Assembly: GCF_036227105.1 (NCBI RefSeq)
Contig: NZ_CP109434.1
Location: 4,654,001-4,718,000 of the forward strand
Direction: 5' to 3'
Source of the DNA: Amycolatopsis sp. NBC_01488
Lineage (GTDB): Bacteria; Actinomycetota; Actinomycetes; Mycobacteriales; Pseudonocardiaceae
DNA: 64,000 nt
In this document: positions 33,417-41,081 of the stretch, piece by piece
Layout of the letters: every line of letters begins with the position of its first letter
Position numbering within the stretch: position 1 is the first letter of the stretch
The notes under the pieces: model-generated
Seen by the model: the letters and a program-made list of their open reading frames with translations, nothing else
What the model was told of the DNA's origin: nothing
Database searches by the model: none
Position numbers and translations under genes: made by a program

Positions 33417-33690
33417 TCGCGTCCGGGGCGTTCAGTTCGGCGTGGGCGCTGGTGGCTGTGCTCCGCCTCGGTGGTGCGGAGGCTCTTGCGGTGGTGTCCG
33501 CGGGCTTGGCTGATCGCGTCCGGGGCGTTCGGCTCGGCGAGGGCGCTGGTGGCTTGCTCCGCCTCGATGGCGCGGAGGCTCTTGCGGTGGTGTCCGCGGG
33601 GTTTGGCTGCTCGTGCGGGGCGTGTGCGTTCAGCTCGGCGAGGGCGCTTGCCGCCATACTCCGCCTCGGTGGCGCGAAACCCTCGCCGCG
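33413..33690. repeat. ~97-bp degenerate tandem repeat, three units, after the LLM gene
   Basis: Unit 1 (33413-33509) and unit 2 (33510-33606) are both 97 bp, both start CTGATCGCGTCCGGGGCGTT and differ at few positions. Unit 3 (33607 to about 33690) is truncated and more diverged. Each unit contains a stretch that translates in one frame to LGGAEALAVVSAG, close to the GGAKTLAAVAAA C-terminus of the preceding protein, so the end of that gene seems part of the same repeat. No gene is supported in the 309-bp gap. It may be a local duplication of the gene end or a dispersed intergenic element. Confidence 0.8.
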
Positions 33691-33725
33691 TGTCGATCCG
33701 CGGTCGTCCCGTTCGACGCGTAGGT

Positions 33726-34244
33726 ATGACCGAGCCGACGCACACCGAGAACCTCGACCAGAACGGGTCCGCGGCGCTGCCGTGGAGCAGGGCGCGCGAC
33801 CTCCTCGCCACCCAGACCCCGCACGAGACCCTGACGTTCTTCGTCGGAACCGTCCGCCCCGACGGCCGCCCGCACGCCGCGGGTGTCGGCGCCGTCTGGG
33901 TGGACGGCGCGCTGTACTTCAAGGGCGGCCCGGGCACGCGCCGGTCCCGCAACCTCGCGGCGAACCCGGCGTGCAGCGTGTCGGTGCGCCTGAACGGGCT
34001 GGACCTCACGATGGAGGGCGAGGCCCACCGCGTCACCGATGCACCGACCCTGGAGCGGGTCGCCGCCGTCTACCGCGAGGGTGGCTGGCCCGCCACGGTC
34101 GTCGGCGACGGGCTGACGGCCCCGTTCACCGCGCCGAGCGCCGGACCCCCGCCGTGGAACCTGTACCGGCTCACGCTGCACCGCGCGGTCGGCGTCGCCG
34201 GCGCCGAACCGCACGGCGCCAGCCGCTGGGACTTCAGCCGCTGA
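33726..34244 (+). CDS. Pyridoxamine-5'-phosphate-oxidase-like flavin/F420 protein
   Basis: A 172-residue split-barrel protein. It has TLTFFVGTVRPDGRPHAAGVGAVWVDGALYFKGG (core strands; given as shorter motifs in databases), TRRSRNLAANPACSVSVRL, and DLTMEGEAHRVTD. This fits the FDOR/PPOX-like superfamily, whose members bind FMN, haem or F420 and reduce or bind small molecules. The true pyridoxamine-phosphate oxidase motif set is absent, so PdxH function is unlikely. ATG 33726 was chosen because the longer upstream frame lies in the repeat region. It is convergent with the GDSL gene. Confidence 0.78.
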   Translation: MTEPTHTENLDQNGSAALPWSRARDLLATQTPHETLTFFVGTVRPDGRPHAAGVGAVWVDGALYFKGGPGTRRSRNLAANPACSVSVRLNGLDLTMEGEAHRVTDAPTLERVAAVYREGGWPATVVGDGLTAPFTAPSAGPPPWNLYRLTLHRAVGVAGAEPHGASRWDFSR

Positions 34245-34297
34245 CCGCCGCGGATGAGCCCACGTGGTGTCAACCGGCGCCCGTGGCGCCGTCGCGC

Positions 34298-34322
34298 GGT
34301 GCCGCCCCAGGGGGACGGCACC
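34298..34322. terminator. Hairpin terminator
   Basis: GGTGCCGCCCC pairs with GGGG-(A)-CGGCACC around an AG tip: 11 paired bases with one bulged A. It lies between the convergent PPOX-like and GDSL genes. Confidence 0.6.
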
Positions 34323-34348
34323 TCGATCGGACGGCGCCGAGGCCGGGC

Positions 34349-35197
34349 TCAGCCGCCGATCGACGCCGCTACGAGTGCTCCGATGTGGCGCATGCCGTCC
34401 GCGTTCGGGTGCAGTGGGGCCGCCACCGAGGTCGGGATCACGCTCTCGAACCACTTCACCCCGGGCAGCTTGCACACGTCGTGTCCGATCGACGCCGTCC
34501 GGACGTCGACGTACCGTGCGTTGTGCGCGGCCGCCTGGCGGGCGAGTGCCGCGTTCGTCTTGTCGATGCTGCCCTGGATGTAGTTCGCGTCGCGCGGGGT
34601 CAGGGGCGCGACCGGCCAGCACCCGTTGTGCGGCAGGTACGTGCCGTACCCGGCGACGAATACGGCCGCGTTCGGGGCATGAGCGTGGATCGCGTCCAGC
34701 AGCGCGCCCCACGTCGGTTCGAACGCCGCGATCTTCTCGGCCAGCTGGTCGTGACCGCCGGCCGTGTAGCGGTCGACGCAGTCCGGGTTGATGCCGGGTA
34801 GCAGGTTGATGCAGCCGGTCGCCGCCCCGACCAGGCCGACGTCGTTGCCGCCGATGGTCACCGTGACGGTCTTCGTGGTCGCGCCGAGCGCGTCGAGCTG
34901 CGGCGGGACCGCGCCGGTCTCCGTCGACTGCGGTGCGTACATGTCCGCGGTCGTCGCGCTGGAGCAGGTGACGTCCTGGAGCGGGACGCCGAGCCGCTTC
35001 GCGGCGACGTGCGGGTAGTTCGCGAGCGACCGCAGGCAGCCCGGGGAGGAGAGGTCCGGGGGCAGGATCAGCGGGCCGGCCGCCGCCGAGTCGCCCAGGG
35101 CCACGTACTCCCCGGTGGTGCTCGCCTCCGCCGTACCCGCCGTCGTCGCCAGTGCCGCGACCAGGACCGTGATGAACGCCGTTGTCCTCACTCGCAC
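34349..35197 (-). CDS. Secreted SGNH/GDSL esterase or lipase
   Basis: A 282-residue protein with an N-terminal signal peptide (RTTAFITVLVAALATTAGTAEAS). The SGNH blocks are ALGDSAAAGP (nucleophile Ser), the Gly of block II, TIGGNDVGLV (Asn block III), and PLHPNADGMRH (Asp-x-x-His equivalent, here N-x-D with His). Several Cys suggest disulfides. It resembles streptomycete extracellular lipases/esterases of this fold. Start: AAGGAGG lies 5 bp before GTG 35197 on the minus strand; GTG 35191 is an alternative. It is divergent from the PucR-type regulator. Confidence 0.85.
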   Translation of the reverse strand: MRVRTTAFITVLVAALATTAGTAEASTTGEYVALGDSAAAGPLILPPDLSSPGCLRSLANYPHVAAKRLGVPLQDVTCSSATTADMYAPQSTETGAVPPQLDALGATTKTVTVTIGGNDVGLVGAATGCINLLPGINPDCVDRYTAGGHDQLAEKIAAFEPTWGALLDAIHAHAPNAAVFVAGYGTYLPHNGCWPVAPLTPRDANYIQGSIDKTNAALARQAAAHNARYVDVRTASIGHDVCKLPGVKWFESVIPTSVAAPLHPNADGMRHIGALVAASIGG

Positions 35198-35302
35198 GCC
35201 GTCCTCCTTGACGCTGTGCTGATGGTTGGCTTCCGTGACACCATCGGCACCGAGGGTGGCCGGATTGACTGGGAATCCGGGCAGAGAACGAGGGGATCGG
35301 TT

Positions 35303-36538
35303 GTGACGGAGCACAAGCCCGGCGGGGACCTGGCCCTCGGCGGGCAGCGCGTCCACGAGCGGCTCACCCAGGAGGAGCCGCAGCTGATCGCGCGGGTGCT
35401 GGCGCGCATCCAGGAGCAGGTCGCCGACTACCGGCGGCTGCCGGTGGAGGAGCTCGCCGGCGACATCGCGCGGATCACCCAGCAGGCGGTGCGCGCGTTC
35501 GCCCGCAGCCTGCGCGAAGACCGGCAGCTCAACGACGCCGAGCTGCGGCAGATCGGCTCGTCCGCGGTCCGCCGGGCTGAAGAGGGCTTTCCGCTGGAGG
35601 CCGTGCTGACCGCGTACCACGTCGGCGCGCGGGAGATCTTCGCCGTCGGCTCGGCCGACGCGGGCCGCGGCGACGTCGCCGACCTCCTCGACGTCGCCGA
35701 CCGGGTGCTCGCGTTCGTCGGCACCGTCACCGGCGCGGTCACGCGGGGGTACCTGGAGGAACTGCGCACGAAGGTCGGGCAGGAGCACACCGCGCGCCGC
35801 ACGCTGCTCTCGGTGCTGGCCGACGGCGGTCCCGTCGACGTCGTCGCCCGCAGCGCCGGGATCACGCTGCCGGCGCGGTACTTGGTGCTGAGCGTCGAGC
35901 TGGGGCCGCACGCCGACGAGGCGTCCCCCGGCGTCGACGCGGACATCGCGATCCGGCGGAAGCTGCGCCGGTTCCTGGCGGCGTTCGAGCAGTCCTGCGG
36001 CGACGGCGTGCTGGCGTCGCTGGACGGCCCGGGCGGGCTCGTCCTGTTGCCGCTGGTGGGCCGGTTGTCGACCGTCTCGGAGTGGGGTTCGCTGCTGGCC
36101 GCGGCCGGGCGCGCGGCGGGCGTGGACGTGCTGGCGGCGGCCGACACGGCGGCGCCGTCGGAAGTTCGGGAAGTGGCGGGGCGGACAGGTGAGGTGCTGG
36201 ACGTGCTGCGCTGGTTCGGCCGTCCGCCGGGGCTGTACCGCCTCGACGACGTGCTGGTGGAGTACCAGCTGACCCGCCCGGGCGAGGCCCGCGACCGGCT
36301 CGCGGCCGCGCTCGCACCGCTGGACGCGCACCCGGAGCTGGTCGAAACGCTGTCGACGTACCTGGAGCTGGACACGAACCGCCGTCGCACGGCGGCTCGC
36401 CTGCACGTCCACCCCAACACGGTCGACTACCGCCTGCGCCGCGTCCGCGACCTGACGGACATCGACCCCCTCCACCCGGCCGGCCTCCCGCGCATCATCG
36501 CGGCCCTGGCGGCCCGCCGGGCTGCACCCCCACGCTGA
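35303..36538 (+). CDS. PucR/CdaR-type helix-turn-helix regulator
   Basis: A 411-residue protein. The N-terminal ~170 residues are helical (RsbT co-antagonist-like/GGDEF-like central region from ~190). The C-terminal PucR HTH is clear: LVETLSTYLELDTNRRRTAARLHVHPNTVDYRLRRV (shown in parts). Such regulators control purine, polyamine or lipid use genes, usually a neighbour; the divergent secreted esterase gene is the obvious candidate target. The GTG at 35303 (VTEHKPGGD) was chosen; the open frame upstream overlaps the esterase gene. A 21-bp repeat array begins 15 bp after its stop. Confidence 0.8.
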   Translation: MTEHKPGGDLALGGQRVHERLTQEEPQLIARVLARIQEQVADYRRLPVEELAGDIARITQQAVRAFARSLREDRQLNDAELRQIGSSAVRRAEEGFPLEAVLTAYHVGAREIFAVGSADAGRGDVADLLDVADRVLAFVGTVTGAVTRGYLEELRTKVGQEHTARRTLLSVLADGGPVDVVARSAGITLPARYLVLSVELGPHADEASPGVDADIAIRRKLRRFLAAFEQSCGDGVLASLDGPGGLVLLPLVGRLSTVSEWGSLLAAAGRAAGVDVLAAADTAAPSEVREVAGRTGEVLDVLRWFGRPPGLYRLDDVLVEYQLTRPGEARDRLAAALAPLDAHPELVETLSTYLELDTNRRRTAARLHVHPNTVDYRLRRVRDLTDIDPLHPAGLPRIIAALAARRAAPPR

Positions 36539-36553
36539 CGTGTCGTCCCGTCA

Positions 36554-36637
36554 ATCACACGAGATGCCCCTCCAATCACGCGAGTTCCGCCTCTGATCAC
36601 GCGAGATACGGGCCGGATCACGCGAGTTCGGTGGACC
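36554..36637 (+). repeat. 21-bp tandem repeat array A (four units)
   Basis: Four units start at 36554, 36575, 36596 and 36617, exactly 21 bp apart, with consensus ATCACGCGAGwTsCGCCTCC. The core ATCACGCGAG is near invariant; the second half varies. The first unit contains GATGCCCCTCCA, shared with array C at 45 kb. The array lies just downstream of the PucR gene and stops 4 bp before the left end of the IS256 element. Confidence 0.9.
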
Positions 36638-36641
36638 GGAA

Positions 36642-38047
36642 GGGTCTATCCCGTGATCGGTGTTTCCGGCGTTGTTGTTCAGTAGGTCTCGGCTCCCGGC
36701 CAGCGGTCACCGAAGGTGATGGCGAACGCGTTGATCACTGGTTTCCAGCGCATCGTCCATCGGGCGCGGCCTGTCCCGGTCGGGTCCAGGCTGCGGGTCA
36801 CAAGATACAGACACTTCATCGCGGCCTGCTCGGTCGGGAAATGCCCCCGCGCACGAATCGCCCGCCGATAACGGGCATTCAATGATTCGATCGCGTTCGT
36901 CGAGCAGATCATCGTCCGGATCTCGACGTCGTAATCGAGGAACGGAATGAACTCCTCCCAGGCGTTGCGCCAGAGCCGGATCATTGCCCCGTACTTCTTC
37001 CTCCATTTCTCCTCGAGTTCGTCCATCGCGATAGCCGCGGCATCCGGACTGGGTGCAGTGTAGACGGGTTTGATGTCCCGCTTCACCGCGTCCCAATCCC
37101 GACTCGAAACCAACCGGAAGGTGTTCCGGATCAAGTGGACAATGCAGGTTTGAACAATAGTTTTCGGCCAGACGTTCGCCACCGTATCGGGAAGCCCTTT
37201 GAGGCCGTCACAGACGAGGAAGAACACGTCGGCCACGCCGCGGTTCTTCAGGTCGATCAGCACGCTCATCCAGAACTTTGCCCCCTCGCCACCGGCGCCC
37301 ATCCACAGGCCCAGGACGTCCTTGCGGCCATCCACGGTGACCCCGATGGCAGCGTAGACGGGCCGGTTGGCGACCTGCCCGTCGCGGACCTTGACGTGGA
37401 TTGCGTCGATGAACACCGCCGCGTACACGGCGTCGAGCGGGCGGTTGGCCCAGTCGTTCATTTCGGCGACAACCTTGTCGGTGATCCGCGAGATCGTCTC
37501 CTTGCTGACCGAAGCTCCGTAGATTTCGGCGAAATGCGCGGATATGTCGCCGGTGGTCATCCCTTTCGCATACAGCGACAGCACGATTTCGTCCACATCT
37601 GTGAGCCGCCGTTGCCGTTTCTTCACGATCTGCGGCTCGAACGTGCTCTCCCGGTCCCGCGGAACCTCGATCTGAACTTCGCCGGCGGCATCCGAGATCA
37701 CCGTTTTCGGCCGTGCACCGTTGCGCACGTTCGTCGACTCACGGCCCGGGTCGGCCTGGTTCTTCTCGTGCCCGAGGTGCTCGGTCATCTCTTCGTTGAG
37801 GGCGGTTTCCAGCACGTTCTTGGTGAACAGCTTCAGCAGGCCGTCCGGGCCGGTCAGTGCCAGCCCGCGAGCCTTCGCCTCGGCCACCATCGCCGCCGCG
37901 GCGGCCTGCTCCGGCGACAGCTCCCGCGCCGGCTCGGACTCACGCTTACGTGGACTCACAAGCTCCGATGTCATCACTCACAGTGCCCATCCCGCCAGAC
38001 CTCAGCCCGGCGTGTCGGGCCGGAAACACCGATCTTGGAACAGTCCC
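36642..38047. mobile_element. IS256-family insertion sequence, 1406 bp, complete
   Basis: Ends are 29-bp imperfect inverted repeats, 36642-36670 and 38019-38047. Both start GGG and share an identical inner GATCGGTGTTTCCGGC. They enclose a single transposase gene on the minus strand. Flanking 8-mers GACCGGAA (36634-36641) and GTCCGGAA (38048-38055) match at 7 of 8 positions, consistent with a target duplication that has picked up one change. The element sits between two oppositely oriented 21-bp repeat arrays. Confidence 0.88.
36679..37977 (-). CDS. IS256-family (mutator-type) transposase
   Basis: A 432-residue DDE transposase of the IS256/MULE-like family. The first catalytic Asp is in VFIDAIHVKVRDG, the second in FFLVCDGLKGLPD, and the Glu in CSTNAIESLNARYRRAIR. 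The N-terminus carries the DNA-binding region (LLKLFTKNVLETALNEEMTEHLGHEK). The frame is intact, so the element may be active. Base composition is less GC-rich at third positions than the neighbours, consistent with acquisition. ATG at 37977; a second ATG follows directly. Confidence 0.93.
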   Translation of the reverse strand: MMTSELVSPRKRESEPARELSPEQAAAAAMVAEAKARGLALTGPDGLLKLFTKNVLETALNEEMTEHLGHEKNQADPGRESTNVRNGARPKTVISDAAGEVQIEVPRDRESTFEPQIVKKRQRRLTDVDEIVLSLYAKGMTTGDISAHFAEIYGASVSKETISRITDKVVAEMNDWANRPLDAVYAAVFIDAIHVKVRDGQVANRPVYAAIGVTVDGRKDVLGLWMGAGGEGAKFWMSVLIDLKNRGVADVFFLVCDGLKGLPDTVANVWPKTIVQTCIVHLIRNTFRLVSSRDWDAVKRDIKPVYTAPSPDAAAIAMDELEEKWRKKYGAMIRLWRNAWEEFIPFLDYDVEIRTMICSTNAIESLNARYRRAIRARGHFPTEQAAMKCLYLVTRSLDPTGTGRARWTMRWKPVINAFAITFGDRWPGAETY

Positions 38048-38051
38048 GTCC

Positions 38052-38156
38052 GGAACGGTCGGCTCGCGTACTGGGAAAGTCGGTTCGGGTGATCAGGTTC
38101 GGGATTCGCGTGACTGGAGGCGGAACTCGCGTGATTGGAGAGCGATCTCGCGTGAT
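38052..38156 (-). repeat. 21-bp tandem repeat array B (five units, opposite orientation)
   Basis: Read on the minus strand from 38156, five 21-bp units follow: two near-perfect ATCACGCGAG units, then GTCACGCGAA, ATCACCCGAA and AGTACGCGAG variants, losing the consensus toward the IS. It is the mirror image of array A across the IS256 element. Units 1-3 are also translated as the tail of the membrane protein gene that ends at 38093. Confidence 0.9.
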
Positions 38157-38560
38157 CGGGGGGTCGACACGGGACGGCGGGGCGCCGGGATTCGCACGGG
38201 AGGGCGGGCGGCGAGGCGGGCGAGGAGGCCCAGCGCGAGAAGCGCGAAGAGCGTCAGCGCCGCGAAGGCCGACGCGGGGGAGAACGTGAGTTCGCCGGCC
38301 CGGCCGAGCACGAATCCCGAGTCCAGCGCCCAGGCCACCACCGCGACCCCGAACCCGGCGGCGAGCGGACTCCAGAACGCGGTCAGCAAGACGACCACAC
38401 CGAGCGTGACCAGCGCGTACCACGGATGGCCCGTCGCCCCGCAGACCTCCGCCACCAGCGCCGCGACCACCGCGGCCACACAGCCGAACGGGAATCCGAA
38501 GCCACCACTCATGCCGTCCAGCAAAGCCCCGGGACCACCGGCGAGCATGAGCCAGGACAC
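38093..38560 (-). CDS. Small membrane protein with a repeat-encoded tail
   Basis: A 155-residue protein with about four predicted membrane segments (FGCVAAVVAALVAEV, WYALVTLGVVVLLTAFW, LAAGFGVAVVAWALD, FAALTLFALLALGLLARL). The C-terminal ~20 residues (SREIALQ-SREFRLQ-SRESRT) are encoded by the 21-bp repeat array, three heptapeptide units ending at a stop formed within the repeat. The ancestral stop was probably lost when the array arose. Function unknown. ATG 38560, with later ATGs possible. It lies 34 bp downstream of the alpha/beta hydrolase gene and may be co-transcribed. Confidence 0.6.
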   Translation of the reverse strand: MSWLMLAGGPGALLDGMSGGFGFPFGCVAAVVAALVAEVCGATGHPWYALVTLGVVVLLTAFWSPLAAGFGVAVVAWALDSGFVLGRAGELTFSPASAFAALTLFALLALGLLARLAARPPVRIPAPRRPVSTPRSREIALQSREFRLQSRESRT

Positions 38561-38594
38561 ATTCCGTACGGCCGGCCCCGAGAATCTTGACGCG

Positions 38595-39461
38595 CTATTG
38601 ACCCGTCACGCGCTCTATCGCGTCGGCCAGCGTGGGCCACACCGCGCGCGGCAGGTTGTGGCCCATGCCCGGGATCACCAGCAGCTCCGCGCCCGGGATC
38701 GCCTCCGCGGTCGCCTTGCCGCCGCTGACGTCGATCAGCGGGTCGGCGTCGCCGTGCACGACCAGCGCCGGCAGCCGCACCGAACGCAGTCCCGACGTGC
38801 GGTCGCCGGATGCCAGCACCGCCGCCGCGTGGCGCAGCGTGCCCACCGGGTGGCGGGCGCGGTCGTAGTGCAGCGTCGCCTTGGCCAGCAGGAACGCCTC
38901 GTCGTCGGGATAGCCGGGGGAGCCGAGCTGCCGGTAGCCGTCGACGCTGTCGGCCAGCGCCTGCTCGCGGGTCGACGCCGGCGGCCGCGTCAGCAGCGCC
39001 AGCGCCCACGGCTGGGCCTGCCCGACCGCCGGATCCCCGGTGGTCGACATGATCGACGTGACCGACCGCAGCCGGTCCGGGTGGTCGATGGCCAGCTGCT
39101 GCACGATCATCCCGCCCATCGACGCGCCGACGACGTGCGCCCGCGCGATGCCGAGCGCGTCGAACAGCCCGACGGCGTCGTCGGCCAGGTCCGACAGGCG
39201 GTACGGCGCCGTCGTCAGGTCGCCGCCCGCCAGCGCGGCCAGGTCCGGCGCGGGCAGCTCGTCGAGCCAGGTGGAGAGCCCGACGTCGCGGTTGTCGTAG
39301 CGCACCACGAAGAACCCGCGGCCGGCGAGCAGCTCGCAGAACGCGTCCTCCCAGGTGATCATCTGGGCGCCGAGGCCCATCACCAGCACCAGCGGCGGAT
39401 TGTCCGGATCGCCGAAGGTGTCGTATTCGAGCTCGAGACCGTTGGCCTGTGCGCGTGGCAT
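38595..39461 (-). CDS. Alpha/beta hydrolase
   Basis: A 288-residue protein. The catalytic Ser is in VVGASMGGMIVQQ, the Asp in VVHGDADPLID and the His in PGMGHNLP; the oxyanion region is LVMGLGAQMITW. The layout with FFVVRYDNRDVGLSTW and NPPLVLVMG is typical of the aclacinomycin-methylesterase/RdmC-like branch, but a specific substrate cannot be named. There is no signal peptide. ATG 39461. It is divergent from a TetR gene only 66 bp away, which probably regulates it. Confidence 0.85.
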   Translation of the reverse strand: MPRAQANGLELEYDTFGDPDNPPLVLVMGLGAQMITWEDAFCELLAGRGFFVVRYDNRDVGLSTWLDELPAPDLAALAGGDLTTAPYRLSDLADDAVGLFDALGIARAHVVGASMGGMIVQQLAIDHPDRLRSVTSIMSTTGDPAVGQAQPWALALLTRPPASTREQALADSVDGYRQLGSPGYPDDEAFLLAKATLHYDRARHPVGTLRHAAAVLASGDRTSGLRSVRLPALVVHGDADPLIDVSGGKATAEAIPGAELLVIPGMGHNLPRAVWPTLADAIERVTGQ

Positions 39462-39527
39462 GCCTCGATCCTGCCGTACCCGCGTGGAGCTGGCACGGTC
39501 CCACTCGTGCGGTTACCGTTACGCCCC

Positions 39528-40259
39528 ATGCCGACCTCATCCTCGGGTACCGGACAGCGCCCACGGTCACGGGCCGCGGCGGGACTCCCGGCGCTCACGG
39601 CCGACCGGATCATCAGCGCGGCGACGACCCTGACCGGCGAACGCGGCCTCGACAACTGGACGCTGCGGGAGCTCGCCCGCGCCGTGGAGGCCTACCCCGC
39701 GGTGATCTACCACCACGTCGGCGACCGGGACGCGGTGGTCAACGCCGTCGTCGACCGGGTGGTCGGCCTGCTGGAGCTGCCCGAGGAGCACCTGCCGTGG
39801 CAGGACTGGTTCACCGAGCTGCTCGCCGGGCTGCGCGCGCTGCTGCGCGGCTACCCGGGTTGCGCGCGCCGGCTCGCGCTGTTCGGCCCGTCCGTCCAAG
39901 CGGCCACGCGCAGCATCGACGCGGGCGTCGGCGTGCTGCTGAGGGCGGGCTTCGGCCGGGAAAGCGTGCTGGCCTACAACCTGCTGCTGATGACCGCGTG
40001 CCAGTTCGTCGCGATGGAGGACGACCGCGACGGCGCGCTGGCGCTGCGGATCGACAACACCGAGGAGTACGCGACCTACCGCGAGCGGGCCGACCTGCCG
40101 GGGATGGCCGAGCTCGGCGCCGCGATGCACGACCTGATGGGTGATCCCGACCTCGCCGCGGGCTACTACGCGCAGCTGTACGACTACGCGGTCCGGCGGT
40201 GCCTCGACGGGCTCGCGCACCGGCTCGAAGAGCTCCGCGAACCGGACGCGACGGGTTGA
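39528..40259 (+). CDS. TetR-family regulator (TetR_C-like)
   Basis: A 243-residue protein. The N-terminal HTH is ADRIISAATTLTGERGLDNWTLRELARAVEAYPAVIYHHVGDRDAVV (short motifs: LTLRELA, YHHVGDR). The ligand domain is of the TetR C-terminal type, with a Trp/Phe-rich helix (LPWQDWFTELL). ATG 39528 was chosen; the upstream open frame is not supported. It is divergent from the alpha/beta hydrolase. Its own 3' side is followed by a double-hairpin region before a second, convergent TetR gene. Confidence 0.83.
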   Translation: MPTSSSGTGQRPRSRAAAGLPALTADRIISAATTLTGERGLDNWTLRELARAVEAYPAVIYHHVGDRDAVVNAVVDRVVGLLELPEEHLPWQDWFTELLAGLRALLRGYPGCARRLALFGPSVQAATRSIDAGVGVLLRAGFGRESVLAYNLLLMTACQFVAMEDDRDGALALRIDNTEEYATYRERADLPGMAELGAAMHDLMGDPDLAAGYYAQLYDYAVRRCLDGLAHRLEELREPDATG

Positions 40260-40362
40260 CAGCGACTTGACAGCGCCCGGGCGTACCGTGGGCGTGCGTC
40301 GGTGGTCCGTCCGCCGACCCGGAGCCCCTGGCGCCCTCCTCCCCCTCGTGGCGCCGGGGGCT
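40256..40362 (+). ncRNA. Two-hairpin region after TetR: terminator or small RNA candidate
   Basis: Hairpin 1 (40298-40318) has an 8-bp stem with a 5-nt loop; hairpin 2 (40323-40362) has a 13-bp stem with one wobble and a 14-nt C-rich loop. Two TTGACA hexamers, 40256-40261 and 40267-40272, lie just upstream, although no -10 stands at the standard spacing (TACCGT at 40284 is 22 or 11 bp away). Hairpin 2 alone would serve as terminator for both convergent TetR genes. The double structure with a C-rich loop also resembles actinobacterial structured small RNAs. Confidence 0.4.
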
Positions 40363-40367
40363 TCGGT

Positions 40368-41012
40368 CTATTCGCGACCGGCCGGACGCGGCGGTTCCGC
40401 CTGGATCGCCGGGAAGATCTCGCCGACGAGCGTGACGAGCGACTTGGACAGCAGCAGGTGCACCTGGGCGCGGGTCAGGGATCCGCGCACGAGCCATTCG
40501 CGGCCGGCGGACTTCACCATCCCGCCGAACGCCCGCACGAGCGCGTTGAGCTCGGGGCCGTGTTCGCTTTCGCTGGACAGCCCGACGGCTTCGAGCACGC
40601 GGTCGGCCGATTCGCGGTCCGCCTCCTCGAGAATCCGCTCCACCTCGAGGTCGCGGCCGATGCCCTCGGGGGCGATCGCGGCCAGCCACATCCGCTCCTG
40701 GCTGGTGACCATGTCCAGGAACCACTCGATGGCGACGTCGGCGCGCAGTTCGAGCGGCCCGTCCGGCAGGATTTCCACCGCGAGGCGCGGCACGGTCAGC
40801 GCGCGGCGGATGATTTCCAGGTACAGCTCGCGTTTCGTGCCGAAGTAGTGGTTGATCAGCCCCCGCGCGACGCCGGCCGCCGCGGCGATGTCCGAAGTGG
40901 ACACTTCGGAGTAGGGCCGGTCACCGAACAGCCGCGCCGCGCAAGCGTAGATCTGTTCCTTTCGTTCGTCCGGTTCCAGTCTTCGCCATCTCGGCGCCGG
41001 CTCGGTGTTCAT
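40368..41012 (-). CDS. TetR-family regulator
   Basis: A 214-residue protein. The N-terminal HTH has RKEQIYACAARLFGDRPYSEVSTSDIAAAAGVARGLINHYFGTKRELYLE (signature GLINHYFGTKREL). The remainder is a helical ligand-binding domain. It is separate from the TetR upstream on the other strand. A 20-bp palindrome (40891-40910) lies inside its own coding sequence near codon 35-41 and could be an intragenic operator. It is 69 bp downstream of the flavin monooxygenase stop on the opposite side (divergent layout), so it may control the amino-acid monooxygenase operon or act elsewhere. Confidence 0.85.
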   Translation of the reverse strand: MNTEPAPRWRRLEPDERKEQIYACAARLFGDRPYSEVSTSDIAAAAGVARGLINHYFGTKRELYLEIIRRALTVPRLAVEILPDGPLELRADVAIEWFLDMVTSQERMWLAAIAPEGIGRDLEVERILEEADRESADRVLEAVGLSSESEHGPELNALVRAFGGMVKSAGREWLVRGSLTRAQVHLLLSKSLVTLVGEIFPAIQAEPPRPAGRE

Positions 41013-41081
41013 GGTTCCATCGTCGCATGACCGGTGGTCCCGGGCAGCTCGGTCACCCGGGGTGGCACGATCGGGGCACGC

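Noticed and set aside
36554..38156. CRISPR array
   Set aside because: Units are contiguous 21-mers without spacers and no cas genes are near.
40256..40362. Assignment as the actinobacterial 6C RNA
   Set aside because: Only one loop is C-rich and there is no six-C run, so the 6C definition of two such loops is not met.
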